Source of the DNA: Kribbella sandramycini | GTDB lineage: Bacteria; Actinomycetota; Actinomycetes; Propionibacteriales; Kribbellaceae | Reading direction: 5' to 3' | Length of the DNA: 64,000 nucleotides | Assembly: GCF_013131805.1 (NCBI RefSeq) | Contig: NZ_JABJRC010000009.1 | Coordinates: 310,001-374,000 of the forward strand | The notes under the pieces: generated by a model | Told to the model about the DNA's origin: nothing | Seen by the model: only the letters and a program-made list of their open reading frames with translations | The model's database searches: none | Made by a program: the position numbers and the translations under genes | Part shown: piece after piece, positions 51,248-59,943 of the stretch | Layout of the letters: each line of letters opens with the position of its first letter | Position numbering within the stretch: the first letter of the stretch is position 1

Positions 51248-52078
51248 ATGCCAGATACCAGCAAGGCTCCCAGTTCGGTTCCGGTCGGGGTGGACACCAC
51301 CAGGGCCAGTATCGCCCGGGTGTACGACGCCTTCTTGGGCGGCAAGGACAACTTCGAGGTCGACCGCGAGGTGCTCCGCGGTGTCCAGGCGGCTGCGCCG
51401 CAGGCCCAGGATCTGGCCTGGTCGAACCGGAACTTCCTGATCCGCTCCTGCCGGTTCCTCGCGGGCCAGGCGGGGATCACGCAGTACCTCGACTGCGGAT
51501 CGGGTCTGCCGACGGCCGAGAACACCCACCAGGTCGTGCAGCGGATCCAGCCCGATGCCAAGGTGCTCTACATCGACAACGACCCGGTGGTGCTCGCGCA
51601 CGGCCGCGCGCTGCTCGAGGAGAACGAGAACACGCTCTTCCTCGCGGCCGACATCTTCGAGCCCGAAGCGGTCCTGAAGGTGGTCAAGGAGCAGGACTTC
51701 CTCGACTTCACCCAGCCGATCGCCGTGATGCAGGCCGGCACGCTGCACCACTACATCGGTTCCGAGGGCGCGCAGATCATGCAGCAGTACGTCGACGCGG
51801 TGGTGCCCGGGTCGTACACGGTGATCTCGCACTTCTTCGACCCCGAGACGCCGGAGCACACGGCGGTCGCCCAGAAGATGGAGGACAAGTTCATCCACAG
51901 CCCGATGGGCAGTGGCCGGTTCCGCACCCGCGCGGAGCTGATGGAGTTCTTCCCCGGCCAGGAGCTCGTCGCCCCCGGCCTCGTCCTCTGCGACGACTGG
52001 TGGCCGGACGGCCCCCGCGTCAAACCCCTCAACCAGGTCGAAGAATGCATCGTCGGCGCCGTCGGCCGTAAACTCTAG
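51248..52078 (+). CDS. DUF574 (SAM-dependent methyltransferase-like) protein
   Basis: 276 residues from ATG 51248. Matches the actinobacterial S-adenosylmethionine methyltransferase-like family PF04672: ASIARVYDAFLGGKDNFEVD at the N-terminus, QYLDCGSGLPTAENTHQVVQ (SAM-binding loop), VLYIDNDPVVLAHGRALL and AVMQAGTLHHYIG. The substrate is unknown for the family. Divergent from the XRE-DUF5753 gene (154-nt gap), a pairing that suggests shared control. Ends before a strong hairpin. Confidence 0.88.
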   Translation: MPDTSKAPSSVPVGVDTTRASIARVYDAFLGGKDNFEVDREVLRGVQAAAPQAQDLAWSNRNFLIRSCRFLAGQAGITQYLDCGSGLPTAENTHQVVQRIQPDAKVLYIDNDPVVLAHGRALLEENENTLFLAADIFEPEAVLKVVKEQDFLDFTQPIAVMQAGTLHHYIGSEGAQIMQQYVDAVVPGSYTVISHFFDPETPEHTAVAQKMEDKFIHSPMGSGRFRTRAELMEFFPGQELVAPGLVLCDDWWPDGPRVKPLNQVEECIVGAVGRKL

Positions 52079-52095
52079 AACCCCTCGTACGCCGA

Positions 52096-52126
52096 AGCGC
52101 CCGGAACCACCCTGGTTCCGGGCGCT
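52096..52126. terminator. terminator hairpin after the DUF574 gene
   Basis: Perfect 14-bp arms AGCGCCCGGAACCA and TGGTTCCGGGCGCT with a CCC loop, 17 nt after the stop codon; no T-run. It lies between convergent genes and could serve both. Confidence 0.8.
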
Positions 52127-52272
52127 CGTCGTCCCCACTCCGGTTCCCCAACGCGGCGCCGCCCCTCCGCCCGGCTCAAGCAGCCACGGCGCCGAGCTGT
52201 ACTCGCCGCAGGCCTGTCCCCCGGGGGTTGGGTGCGCCTGCCGCGGGCGGAGTTGTTGCTGGGGGCAACGGT

Positions 52273-52827
52273 TTAGGGGTGTTCGGAGATGAGGGTGGCC
52301 AGGGTGTTGGGGGCGAGGGCCTGGAAGAGGTGGGGGTGGTCGCCGGGGTAGGCGAGGTAGTCGCCGGGGTGGAGTTCGACGGGGTTGTCGGCGGGGCCTA
52401 CGAGGGCTCTGCCGGTGCCCAGGAGGACGTGTTCGACGACCCCGGGCATGTGGGGGTCGGAGCGGCGGCCGGGGCCGGGGTTGACGGCGATGCGGTAGAT
52501 GTCGCGGCGGGCGTAGGGCGGGGAGGAGGCGACCAGGGTGGCGCTGTACTCGGTGTTCTCGGAGTAGAGGACGGGGCCTTCGCCGGCCCGGATGAGCTGG
52601 ACCTGGGGGCGGGGCGGGTCGAGGAGCGCGGCGAACGGGGTGTCGAGGGCGACGGCGAGGGCCCAGAGGGTCTCGACGCTCGGGTTACCGGTCCCGGATT
52701 CGAGCTGGGAGAGCGTCGACTTCGCGACCCCCGCGCGTTTGGCCGCCTCGCTGAGCGAGAGACCGGCGCGGGCGCGGTGCCGGCGGAGCGAGGCGGCGAT
52801 CACGTCGAGTGGGGCCTTGGTGTCCAT
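52273..52827 (-). CDS. XRE regulator with C-terminal cupin domain
   Basis: 184 residues from ATG 52827 behind GGAGCG. HTH near residues 10-65: VIAASLRRHRARAGLSLSEA, AKRAGVAKSTLSQLESGTGN, PSVETLWALAVALDTPFAAL. The cupin beta-barrel follows (HMPGVVEHVLLGTGRALVGP, HPGDYLAYPGDHPHLFQAL) and would bind an effector, probably an amino acid or derivative. Divergent from azlCD, as is common for such regulators, so it likely controls that exporter. Coding strand ends C-rich. Confidence 0.88.
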   Translation of the reverse strand: MDTKAPLDVIAASLRRHRARAGLSLSEAAKRAGVAKSTLSQLESGTGNPSVETLWALAVALDTPFAALLDPPRPQVQLIRAGEGPVLYSENTEYSATLVASSPPYARRDIYRIAVNPGPGRRSDPHMPGVVEHVLLGTGRALVGPADNPVELHPGDYLAYPGDHPHLFQALAPNTLATLISEHP

Positions 52828-52890
52828 CGGTGTTCGCTCCATCGGTCTAGGTGTTCGGCTTGACGAACGAAAGCTGACGTGTTCATCATA

Positions 52891-53580
52891 ATGGCCATGC
52901 GTTCGATCTGGCGAACACTCGACCGGCGGCTCGCCCGGGATATCGCGCTGGTCTGTCTCGCGGACGGCGTGGTCGCGGTCTCGTACGGCGCGATCAGCGT
53001 CGGCGGCGGGCTGGCCTGGTGGGTGCCGGTGCTGTTGTCGGTCGTGGTCTTCGCCGGCGCCTCGCAGTTCCTGTTCGTCGGGATCGTCGCGGCCGGCGGC
53101 AGCCCGATCGCCGCAACGGTTGCCGGCCTGCTCGTGAACACCCGGCACGTCGCCTTCGGCCTGGCGGTCAGCGACGCCGTCGGCACCGGCTGGCGGCGCT
53201 GGCTGGGCAGTCACGTGATGACCGACGAGAACGTCGCGTTCGCGATCGGCCAGGACGATCCGCGCCGGCGGCGCGCGGCGTACTGGGCCTGCGGGGTCGG
53301 CATCTTCGTCTGCTGGAATCTCGGCGTCCTGATCGGCGCCGCGGCCGGCTCGGTGATCACCGACACCGACGCCTTCGGCCTCGACGCCGCCTTCCCCGCC
53401 GTCCTGCTCGCCCTCGTTCTGCCCGCGCTCCGCGACCGCTCCACCCGGACGGCGGTGCTCGTCGGAGTGGTGATCGCGCTCGCGACGACGCCGTTCCTGC
53501 CGGCCGGCGTCCCGGTGCTGTGCGCCCTGCTGGGGCTGGCGTTCTACCGCAGTCCGAAACTCGTGGAGGCGACCCGATGA
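52891..53580 (+). CDS. azlC: AzlC-type branched-chain amino acid exporter, large subunit
   Basis: 229 residues from ATG 52891; ATG 52897 and GTG 52879 are other possible starts and none has a good ribosome site. AzlC family: DIALVCLADGVVAVSYGAIS, VVFAGASQFLFVGIVAAGGS, AATVAGLLVNTRHVAFGLAV and HVMTDENVAFAIGQ, with about five helices. It exports branched-chain amino acids or analogues together with AzlD, whose start overlaps its stop (ATGA). Confidence 0.88.
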   Translation: MAMRSIWRTLDRRLARDIALVCLADGVVAVSYGAISVGGGLAWWVPVLLSVVVFAGASQFLFVGIVAAGGSPIAATVAGLLVNTRHVAFGLAVSDAVGTGWRRWLGSHVMTDENVAFAIGQDDPRRRRAAYWACGVGIFVCWNLGVLIGAAAGSVITDTDAFGLDAAFPAVLLALVLPALRDRSTRTAVLVGVVIALATTPFLPAGVPVLCALLGLAFYRSPKLVEATR

Positions 53581-53900
53581 CCAACGTCCCGCTGCTGCTG
53601 GTCGCGATCGGAATCCTTGCCGTCGGCACCTTTACGCTGCGGATCGCGGGCCCGGCGATCAGCAGCCGGTTCGAGCTGTCGGAGCGCGTTCAGGGCGTGC
53701 TCGCCGCGGCGGCCGTCGTTCTGCTGAGCGCGGTGGTCGCGACGGCCGCGCTGACCGAGGGGCACGGCCCGGTCGGGGTCGCCCGACCGGCCGGCGTACT
53801 GGTCGGCGGCGTCCTCGCGTGGCGCAAGGCGCCGTTCATCGTGGTGGTGGTCGCGGCCGCCGCAACAGCTGCTGGACTGCGTCTACTCGGGGTTGAGTAA
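53577..53900 (+). CDS. azlD: AzlD-type branched-chain amino acid exporter, small subunit
   Basis: 107 residues from ATG 53577 in an ATGA overlap with azlC. Four hydrophobic segments and the AzlD pattern GTFTLRIAGPAISSRFELSE, then ARPAGVLVGGVLAWRKAPF. Partner of AzlC in the export complex. Confidence 0.87.
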   Translation: MTNVPLLLVAIGILAVGTFTLRIAGPAISSRFELSERVQGVLAAAAVVLLSAVVATAALTEGHGPVGVARPAGVLVGGVLAWRKAPFIVVVVAAAATAAGLRLLGVE

Positions 53901-53906
53901 TCCGGC

Positions 53907-53912
53907 TACGGT
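53907..53912 (+). promoter_or_regulatory. candidate leaderless -10 box
   Basis: TACGGT 6 nt before ATG 53919 in the 18-nt gap after azlD. Confidence 0.4.
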
Positions 53913-53918
53913 GGCGCC

Positions 53919-54554
53919 ATGAGCAGCTACTCCGCCCCTGCTGCGCCGCGCCGAACACTGGTCTGGATCGGTATCGCCTGCTGGCTGGTCGGCCTGGCGC
54001 TCACGGCGTTCTTCGTCGTGCGGATCGTCGCGTCCGCTCCTGCCACGCCACAGCCCGCCGAAGGCACTGTGACGCTGACGGAGAAGGGCCTGACGATCTG
54101 GTCCTCGATCCCGGTGGAAGGCGAGCCGTGCGGTGTCCAGGACGCCCAGGGCAACGACGTCCCGCTGGTCGACCCGCGCGGCACCGAGCAGATCACCGTC
54201 AACGGCGACAGCTGGTACGTCGTCGCCCGGTCGGCCGAGCCGGTCCCCGCGGGTGACTACGCCGTCGAGTGCACGGACGAGGTGGACGGCGCGGAGTACG
54301 GCGTCGGCCCGCGGACCACGGTGACGTCGTTCGTGCTGTCGATCTTTGGGGCGATCGGATCGTTCCTGGTCTTCGGGGCGATCGGCGCGATCCTGTTCAC
54401 GATCGGCATGGTCAGGAGTCGCCGGGCGCCGGTCGGTCGCGTCCCGGGGTACACGCCGCCGCCGGGCAGTCCGGCGCCGCCGGTCAACCAGAGCTTCCCG
54501 GCGCCCCCGCCGTACGTCCCCGGCCCGAACCCGGACCGTCCGCAGGATCGCTGA
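53919..54554 (+). CDS. hypothetical two-helix membrane protein
   Basis: 211 residues. Helix 1 near 15-37 (WIGIACWLVGLALTAFFVV), an extracytoplasmic domain of ~85 residues with two Cys (GEPCGVQD, YAVECTDE) that could form a disulfide, helix 2 near 140-165 (FGAIGSFLVFGAIGAILFTI), and a Pro-rich cytoplasmic tail (PGYTPPPGSPAPPVNQSFPA). Family not recognised. ATG 53919 has TACGGT 6 nt upstream. Stops right next to the convergent protease gene. Confidence 0.75.
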   Translation: MSSYSAPAAPRRTLVWIGIACWLVGLALTAFFVVRIVASAPATPQPAEGTVTLTEKGLTIWSSIPVEGEPCGVQDAQGNDVPLVDPRGTEQITVNGDSWYVVARSAEPVPAGDYAVECTDEVDGAEYGVGPRTTVTSFVLSIFGAIGSFLVFGAIGAILFTIGMVRSRRAPVGRVPGYTPPPGSPAPPVNQSFPAPPPYVPGPNPDRPQDR

Positions 54555-55319
54555 TCACAACGGCAGGGTGAGCGCCGCCAGCCGCGTGTAGACGCCGGGG
54601 AAGCCGGCCCGCGCACACCCGCGCGCCCAGGACGTCAGCCCGGCCAGCTTGCCCGCCAGGACGAGCGGCCCACCGCTGTCGTACTGACAGGTGTCAGCCT
54701 GCGGCGTTCCCGCGCACACCATCGTGCTCGCGTCGAACGAACTCCCGTACGCCGATGCGCACGTCGAGTCGGCCGCGATCGGCAGGGACGCCGTCCGCAA
54801 CCGCGTGTTCGACGTGTTGCCCTCCGCCGTACCGCCCCACCCGAACACCTGCGCCGAGTCACCCGCCGGGTACGCCGAACCCGGCTCGATCACCGGCAAC
54901 GTCGTACGGTTCACCGACTTGCTCAACGTCAGCACCGCGACGTCGTTGTGCTCGACGTCGTCGTCGCCGAACTTCGTCTCGCGGAACCCGGGATGCACCC
55001 AGATGCTCTTCACCGAGACGCTCTCCCCGTCCTTCCCCTTCAGATCGGCTCGCCCGAAGATCCCCCGCACCAACCAAGGCGTCAACCGCAGCGCACTGAC
55101 ACAATGCGCCGCCGTCACCACCTTGTCCCCCTTCACCAGCGTCCCACCACAGAACTGCCCCGAAGGCCGCAACAACATCCCCGGACTGGTCACCGCCACC
55201 ATCCAAGACGGCGGCGCAACCACCTCACCCCCCACCACCGCCCGCGCCCCCGGCGCCCCCACCCCAGCCCCCACAACCACCATCACCAACGCCAGCAGCA
55301 CCCGCCCAGTCCGTCCCAT
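54555..55319 (-). CDS. secreted trypsin-like serine protease (S1A)
   Basis: 254 residues from ATG 55319. Signal peptide (GRTGRVLLALVMVVVGAGVG) then VVGGEVV, the IVGG-type mature N-terminus. Triad: His in VVTAAHCVS, Asp in HNDVAVLTL, Ser in TCQYDSGGPLVL. Position 193 of chymotrypsin numbering, normally Gly in the oxyanion hole (CQGDSGGP), is Tyr here. Four other Cys can pair as in bacterial trypsins. TATTGT lies 6 nt upstream of the ATG. Extracellular protein degradation is the likely role. Confidence 0.9.
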   Translation of the reverse strand: MGRTGRVLLALVMVVVGAGVGAPGARAVVGGEVVAPPSWMVAVTSPGMLLRPSGQFCGGTLVKGDKVVTAAHCVSALRLTPWLVRGIFGRADLKGKDGESVSVKSIWVHPGFRETKFGDDDVEHNDVAVLTLSKSVNRTTLPVIEPGSAYPAGDSAQVFGWGGTAEGNTSNTRLRTASLPIAADSTCASAYGSSFDASTMVCAGTPQADTCQYDSGGPLVLAGKLAGLTSWARGCARAGFPGVYTRLAALTLPL

Positions 55320-55325
55320 GTCCGC

Positions 55326-55331
55326 ACAATA
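55326..55331 (-). promoter_or_regulatory. candidate leaderless -10 box of trypsin-like gene
   Basis: TATTGT on the minus strand, 6 nt before ATG 55319. Confidence 0.4.
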
Positions 55332-55532
55332 ACCACCCACCCGGTCACCACCTGCCGCATACGCGGGCTCCGCCCGCCGCCTGTTGAAGGCGGGGGGATG
55401 CCGGCTGATCCCCGGGGGTTGCTGGTGGGCTCGTCCGGGGCTCGGCTCTCCTTTGTCTTCCGGCCGGAGGGCGGGCGCCGGGTGGCTGCTTGGCTTCTCC
55501 CCGGTTCACCGGGGTTCTGTTTGGATGGGGGG

Positions 55533-56234
55533 ATGGATTTGGTGTGGCCGGGGTGCCGGAATGTGCGGGATGTGGGTGGGTTGCCGACGGGGGATGGGGG
55601 GCGGGTTCGGTCGGGGGTGTTGATTCGGTCGGAGAGTTTGCAGTACTTGACGGCGGAGGGGGTGGCGGCGGTCGAGGGTGCGGGAGTTGGGCGGATTCTG
55701 GATCTGCGGAGTGATGGCGAGGTCGAGGTGGGGCCGACGCCGTTCACGGGGAGTGCGCTGGCGGTGCGGCAGCGGGTGGCGGATCCGGCAGATCCGCAGC
55801 ACGGGCAGCCGACGATCGTCGCCGCGTGCACGTGGATGCTGGATCGGCGTCCGGAGTTGTTCGCGGCGGCGGTGAAGGCGATCGCGGATGAACAGGACGG
55901 CGCGGTGGTCGTGCACTGCCACGGCGGGAAGGACCGGACCGGGATGGTGGTCGCGCTGGCCCTGCGGGTGGCCGGGGTGCCGGACGACGCGATCGTCGCC
56001 GACTACTTCTTGACGCAGAGCCGGCTGCAGCCGTGGCTGGAGGAGCAGCTGGCCGCGGAGCCCGACACCGCCAAACACCCGGAGATGATCGAGTTCCGCG
56101 ACACCCGCGCCGAGTCGATCGTCGCGATCCTGCGGCACATCGACGAGGTGTACGGCGGCGCCGAGGCGTACCTCCGGCACGGCGGTCTCACCGACGCCGA
56201 CCTGAGTCGGCTGCGAGACCGCCTGGTCGAGTGA
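55533..56234 (+). CDS. tyrosine-protein phosphatase (PTP/DSP-like)
   Basis: 233 residues from ATG 55533. N-terminal NVRDVGGLPTGDGGRVRSGV, LIRSESLQYLTAEGV and RILDLRSDGEVE are typical of the actinobacterial tyrosine/serine phosphatase (Y_phosphatase3, PtpB-like) family. The P-loop is VVHCHGGKDRTGMVVALAL: Cys nucleophile, Arg at +6. Soluble. The upstream 210 nt hold no gene; base use flips from C-rich to G-rich near 55380. Confidence 0.87.
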   Translation: MDLVWPGCRNVRDVGGLPTGDGGRVRSGVLIRSESLQYLTAEGVAAVEGAGVGRILDLRSDGEVEVGPTPFTGSALAVRQRVADPADPQHGQPTIVAACTWMLDRRPELFAAAVKAIADEQDGAVVVHCHGGKDRTGMVVALALRVAGVPDDAIVADYFLTQSRLQPWLEEQLAAEPDTAKHPEMIEFRDTRAESIVAILRHIDEVYGGAEAYLRHGGLTDADLSRLRDRLVE

Positions 56235-56237
56235 GCC

Positions 56238-57242
56238 TCAGACCGTCCGCGGCTGCTCGCGCAGACCGACCAGGAAGCCGAGCCCCCACGACATGTGCAT
56301 GGTCATCACGATCATCGGCATCCGGGCCAGCGCCTTCCACGGCAGGTAGCGCCCCTCGAAGACCGAGCCGAACAGGATCAGGACGCCGTACCCGACCGGC
56401 GCCAGGAAGCCCAGATCGAGCCAGGTGATCCCGGTGATCAGGCCGACGATGCCGAGCAGCGTGCCGAGGGCGATCGCGATCACCGCGAGCGGCGGCGCGA
56501 GGTAGCGCTTGTTCGCGGTCTCCGGGTGCCGGCGGACGACCTCGCGCCGCCACTGCCCGGTGTGGAAGAACTGCTTGGCGACCGCCGACAGCGACGAGCG
56601 CGGCCGGTACGTCACCGACAGATCCGGGCTGAACCAGATCAGGCCGCCGGTCTTGCGGATCCGGTAGTTCAGCTCCCAGTCCTGCGCGCGGTGCATGGTC
56701 TCGTCGAACCCGCCGACCCGCTCCAGCGCCGCCCGCCGGAAAACCCCGAGGTAGACCGTGTCGGCCGGCCCCGCCTTACCGCCCTGGTGGAACGTCGACG
56801 CGCCCAGCCCGAGCCGCGAGCGGTACGCGCAGGCGACCGCCATCTCGGTCGGCGTCCGGCCCTCGGCGGCCATCACGCCGCCGACGTTGTCCGCGCCGCT
56901 CTCGTCCAGCACCTCGACCGCGCGGGTGATGTACCCGTCGGTGAGCGCGCCGTGGCCGTCGACCCGGACCAGGATGTCGTGCCGCGCGTGCGCGATCCCG
57001 ACGTTCAGCGCGGCCGGCGTCTTACCGGTCGGGTTGTCCACGATGCTGATCCGCGGGTCGCGATCGGCCAGCTTCCCGGCGATCTCGTGGGTGCGGTCCT
57101 TACTCGGCCCGATGGCCAGCACGACTTCGAGCTCGCCGGGGTAGTTCTGGTCGAGAACGCGGCCGACCGCCTCTTCGAGGTGGCGCTCCTCGTTCAGCAC
57201 GGGCATCACGACGGACACGGGCGGCCAGTGGGACAACGGCAT
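56238..57242 (-). CDS. family 2 glycosyltransferase
   Basis: 334 residues. GT-A fold start VSVVMPVLNEERHLEEAVGR, ILVRVDGHGALTDGYI (the DxD-equivalent), and RAQDWELNYRIRKTGGLIWF (acceptor-side ED/W motif). The C-terminal ~90 residues contain three helices (LAVIAIALGTLLGIVGLITG, LGFLAPVGYGVLILFG, MIVMTMHMSWGLGFLVG), so it is membrane-bound and probably makes cell-envelope polysaccharide. Six nt downstream of the LCP gene on the same strand, in keeping with a shared envelope role. Confidence 0.88.
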   Translation of the reverse strand: MPLSHWPPVSVVMPVLNEERHLEEAVGRVLDQNYPGELEVVLAIGPSKDRTHEIAGKLADRDPRISIVDNPTGKTPAALNVGIAHARHDILVRVDGHGALTDGYITRAVEVLDESGADNVGGVMAAEGRTPTEMAVACAYRSRLGLGASTFHQGGKAGPADTVYLGVFRRAALERVGGFDETMHRAQDWELNYRIRKTGGLIWFSPDLSVTYRPRSSLSAVAKQFFHTGQWRREVVRRHPETANKRYLAPPLAVIAIALGTLLGIVGLITGITWLDLGFLAPVGYGVLILFGSVFEGRYLPWKALARMPMIVMTMHMSWGLGFLVGLREQPRTV

Positions 57243-57248
57243 ATCAGG

Positions 57249-58718
57249 TCAGGCCTTACAGATCGAAGCGACGTCGTCGACGTCGTTGGCGGGTTTGGTC
57301 GGTGAGCTCGTCGGCTTCTTCGAGGTCGACGTGCTCGGCTTCTTGGTGGCGGTGCTCTTCGGTGCCTCGGACTTCTTACCGTCCCCCTCCTCGGCGGCCT
57401 TGTCCAGCGCTTCCGATTTCCGGATCGCGTCGGCCACTTTGGAGCGGATCAGCTCGAAGTCCGGATTGCCGGTGTGGATCAACGGCGGGACCGCGGAGAA
57501 GCTTGACACCGGCAGCTTCTTCGCGTCCAGCGCGAGGTCGGTGAAGGTACCGAGCTCACCGGCCGGAATGCTGGTCTTGACCACTTGCTTACTGGCCGCC
57601 GCGATGCCCTGGAACTTGGTCAGCACCGTTTGCGGGGACAGCTGGTTCAGCATCGCAGACATCACGCACTTCTGCCGAGTCATCCGCTCGTAGTCCGAGG
57701 ACTCGGCGCGGGACCGGGCGAACCACAGCGCGTGATAACCGTCCAGGTGCTGGTTCTTCCCGGCCTCGATGTAACCCTTGATCGGCGAGCTGCCGCCGCC
57801 GATCGGGACCCGTTTGCCGATGTCCAGGGTGATCCCGCCGACGGCGTTCAGCAGGTCGCGGAAGCCGGCCAGGTCGATCAGCACGTAGTAGTTGATCTTC
57901 AGCCCGGTGGTCGCCTCGACGGCCTGTGTGGTCGCGGTCTCACCCGGGTTCGGGTCGCCGGGGAAGAGGTTCTTGTGATTGACGGCGTACGTGTAGACGG
58001 CGTTCAGCAGGCACTCGGCCGCGCACTTCTTCCACCGGAAGCCGTCCGGGAACTCCTTGTTCATCGCGGTTCCGGCCGGGAACGGGACCCTGGCCAGGTT
58101 CCGCGGCAGGCCGATCAGGACCGTCCGGCCGGTGTCGGCGTCGATACTGGCCACGGTCATACTGTCCGGCCGGGTGCCGATCCGGTCCGAGCCGGAGTCG
58201 CCGCCCATCAGCAGGACGTTGTAGCGGCCGTGCTCGGCCTTGGACTTCTGCCCGTTGCCGAAGACGCTGGCGACGAAGTCACGCTGGGTGTTCACGAACG
58301 CGCTGGCCCAGATCAGCGCCCCGGCCACGACGAACACCAGGACGGCGTCCAGGATGCTGGCGGTCAGCCGGTGGTTGCGCTCCAGCGTCAGCGGCTGACC
58401 GAGCCGGTAGGCGTCGACGAACAGCGCGGCCCAGCCGATCGCCAGCAGGATCAGCAGGATCTGGACGACGCGCAGCGTGCCCGGCCGGGCCAGCAGGTTG
58501 ATCGTGCCGGACCGCCAGATCAATCCCAGCAGGACCAGGAAGATCACGATCGCCAGCAACCCGGCGATGATCCGCCAGGCGTACCGCCCGGCGCGTTTAC
58601 TACCCGCGACGATCTGCGCGGACCCGGGCAGCACCAGGGTCATCAACACCAGCGCCAGGGCCCGCTTGAACCGCACCGGCTCGCTGAGGTTGCGCAGGTC
58701 TGCTTTCTCCTGCGGCAT
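57249..58718 (-). CDS. LytR-CpsA-Psr (LCP) family protein
   Basis: 489 residues. Four helices within the first ~145 residues (the usual LCP has one to three). The LCP catalytic domain spans ~165-370: YNVLLMGGDSGSDRIGTRPD with the conserved Asp/Arg set, TVLIGLPRNLARVP, and YVLIDLAGFRDLLNAVGGI. A Lys/Ser/Thr/Pro-rich tail follows. LCP enzymes transfer lipid-linked glycopolymers to peptidoglycan, outside the membrane. Cotranscription with the glycosyltransferase 6 nt downstream is likely. Confidence 0.9.
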   Translation of the reverse strand: MPQEKADLRNLSEPVRFKRALALVLMTLVLPGSAQIVAGSKRAGRYAWRIIAGLLAIVIFLVLLGLIWRSGTINLLARPGTLRVVQILLILLAIGWAALFVDAYRLGQPLTLERNHRLTASILDAVLVFVVAGALIWASAFVNTQRDFVASVFGNGQKSKAEHGRYNVLLMGGDSGSDRIGTRPDSMTVASIDADTGRTVLIGLPRNLARVPFPAGTAMNKEFPDGFRWKKCAAECLLNAVYTYAVNHKNLFPGDPNPGETATTQAVEATTGLKINYYVLIDLAGFRDLLNAVGGITLDIGKRVPIGGGSSPIKGYIEAGKNQHLDGYHALWFARSRAESSDYERMTRQKCVMSAMLNQLSPQTVLTKFQGIAAASKQVVKTSIPAGELGTFTDLALDAKKLPVSSFSAVPPLIHTGNPDFELIRSKVADAIRKSEALDKAAEEGDGKKSEAPKSTATKKPSTSTSKKPTSSPTKPANDVDDVASICKA

Positions 58719-58861
58719 GAGGTCCTTCCGTTCTCGGCTCGGGCGGGCTGTGCCGACCGTACCGTGTCGCTCCCACCGTCACGAGGTACGACGTGCCGGA
58801 GGCCGCGATGGTTCGAGCCGGGGCGGGTCCGGAAACGAAGAGTAGCAGGGCGGCCACCCAG

Positions 58862-58879
58862 TGCAGGAAAACCCCTGCA
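58862..58879. repeat. small inverted repeat upstream of protease gene
   Basis: TGCAGG-N6-CCTGCA in the 258-nt gap between the divergent LCP and protease genes; possible regulatory dyad. Nothing else is identifiable in the gap. Confidence 0.3.
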
Positions 58880-58976
58880 TACACCCTGTGGTCGCCCGGT
58901 TTCACACGGTTGTGATGGTGCAGCGCGCTACCGATCGGTTATCTGTTCTGCACACCGAACAGTGAGGAACCGCCCC

Positions 58977-59837
58977 ATGAAACTGTTTCGTCCCCTTCTG
59001 GCTGCCGTCACGGTGGCCACCGTCGGACTGACCGGCCTGAGCACCGCCCAGGCAGCGCCGGCGTCCGTCGCTGCGCCCACCGCCGTCCAGGCGCCGGGCG
59101 CCGACTTCACCGGGATCGCCGGGCTGAGCAACTGCTCGGGTTCGCTGGTCCGCTTCGCCGAGTCGCAGCCCTCCGACCCGGCGCTGATTCTCACCAACGG
59201 TCACTGCCTCGAGAGCGGGATGCCGGCGCCGAACCGGGTGATCGTGAACCAGGCGTCCAGCCGGACCTTCAGGCTGTACAAGTCCGAGGTGCGACCGACC
59301 CGTGCGGGCACCGTCCGTGCGAACCGCGTTCTGTACGCGACGATGACCAAGACCGACGTCGCGCTGTACCGGTTGACCGAGACGTACGCGGCGATCCAGT
59401 CGCGGCTGCCGGGGGTCAACCCGCTGACGCTGGCCAAGTCCGCGCCCGCGAACGGCGCCGGGATGGCCGTCATCTCCGGTTACTGGGAGCGGATCTACAC
59501 CTGCTCGGTCCAGGCCACCATTCCCGAGCTGCGCGAGGACGGCTGGGTGATGAAGAACTCGATCAAGTACCGCCAGCCGGGTTGCGAGACCATCGGCGGC
59601 ACGTCGGGTTCGCCGATCGTCAGCACCAGCACCGGTGAGGTGATCGGCGTCAACAACACCGGGAACGAGGACGGCGGCCGCTGCACGCTGAACAACCCGT
59701 GTGAGGTCGACGCGAACGGCAACATCACGGTCGATCAGGGCGCGGCGTACGGCCAGCAGACCTGGTGGTTCTACACCTGTCTGACGGCGAGCCGGACGAT
59801 CGATCTCAACAAGGCTGGGTGCCAGCTCGCGAAGTAG
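58977..59837 (+). CDS. secreted trypsin-like peptidase
   Basis: 286 residues from ATG 58977 behind GTGAGGAA. Signal peptide (LFRPLLAAVTVATVGLTGLS...AQA). Serine protease features: His in LILTNGHCLESG, Asp in TKTDVALYRL, Ser in CETIGGTSGSPIVST. This is the GTSGSP form of the active site, nearer to HtrA/glutamyl endopeptidase-type proteases than to classical trypsin. Six or more Cys could form disulfides. Exported; substrate unknown. A clear hairpin follows the stop. Confidence 0.87.
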   Translation: MKLFRPLLAAVTVATVGLTGLSTAQAAPASVAAPTAVQAPGADFTGIAGLSNCSGSLVRFAESQPSDPALILTNGHCLESGMPAPNRVIVNQASSRTFRLYKSEVRPTRAGTVRANRVLYATMTKTDVALYRLTETYAAIQSRLPGVNPLTLAKSAPANGAGMAVISGYWERIYTCSVQATIPELREDGWVMKNSIKYRQPGCETIGGTSGSPIVSTSTGEVIGVNNTGNEDGGRCTLNNPCEVDANGNITVDQGAAYGQQTWWFYTCLTASRTIDLNKAGCQLAK

Positions 59838-59850
59838 CTGTCACTCTCCG

Positions 59851-59880
59851 GGGTCGGCCGTCATTGCGCGCGGCCGACCC
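59851..59880. terminator. terminator hairpin after protease gene
   Basis: GGGTCGGCCG (59851-59860) and CGGCCGACCC (59871-59880), 10-nt loop, 14 nt after the stop; no T-run. Confidence 0.7.
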
Positions 59881-59929
59881 AACGGAGTATGCGCCGCAGG
59901 GGCAGTGACGTAGCCCACTGTGATTGAGG

Positions 59930-59935
59930 TAACGT
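59930..59935 (+). promoter_or_regulatory. candidate leaderless -10 box
   Basis: TAACGT 8 nt before ATG 59944; supports that start over GTG 59920, which would include it. Confidence 0.4.
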
Positions 59936-59943
59936 CGCGCCGC

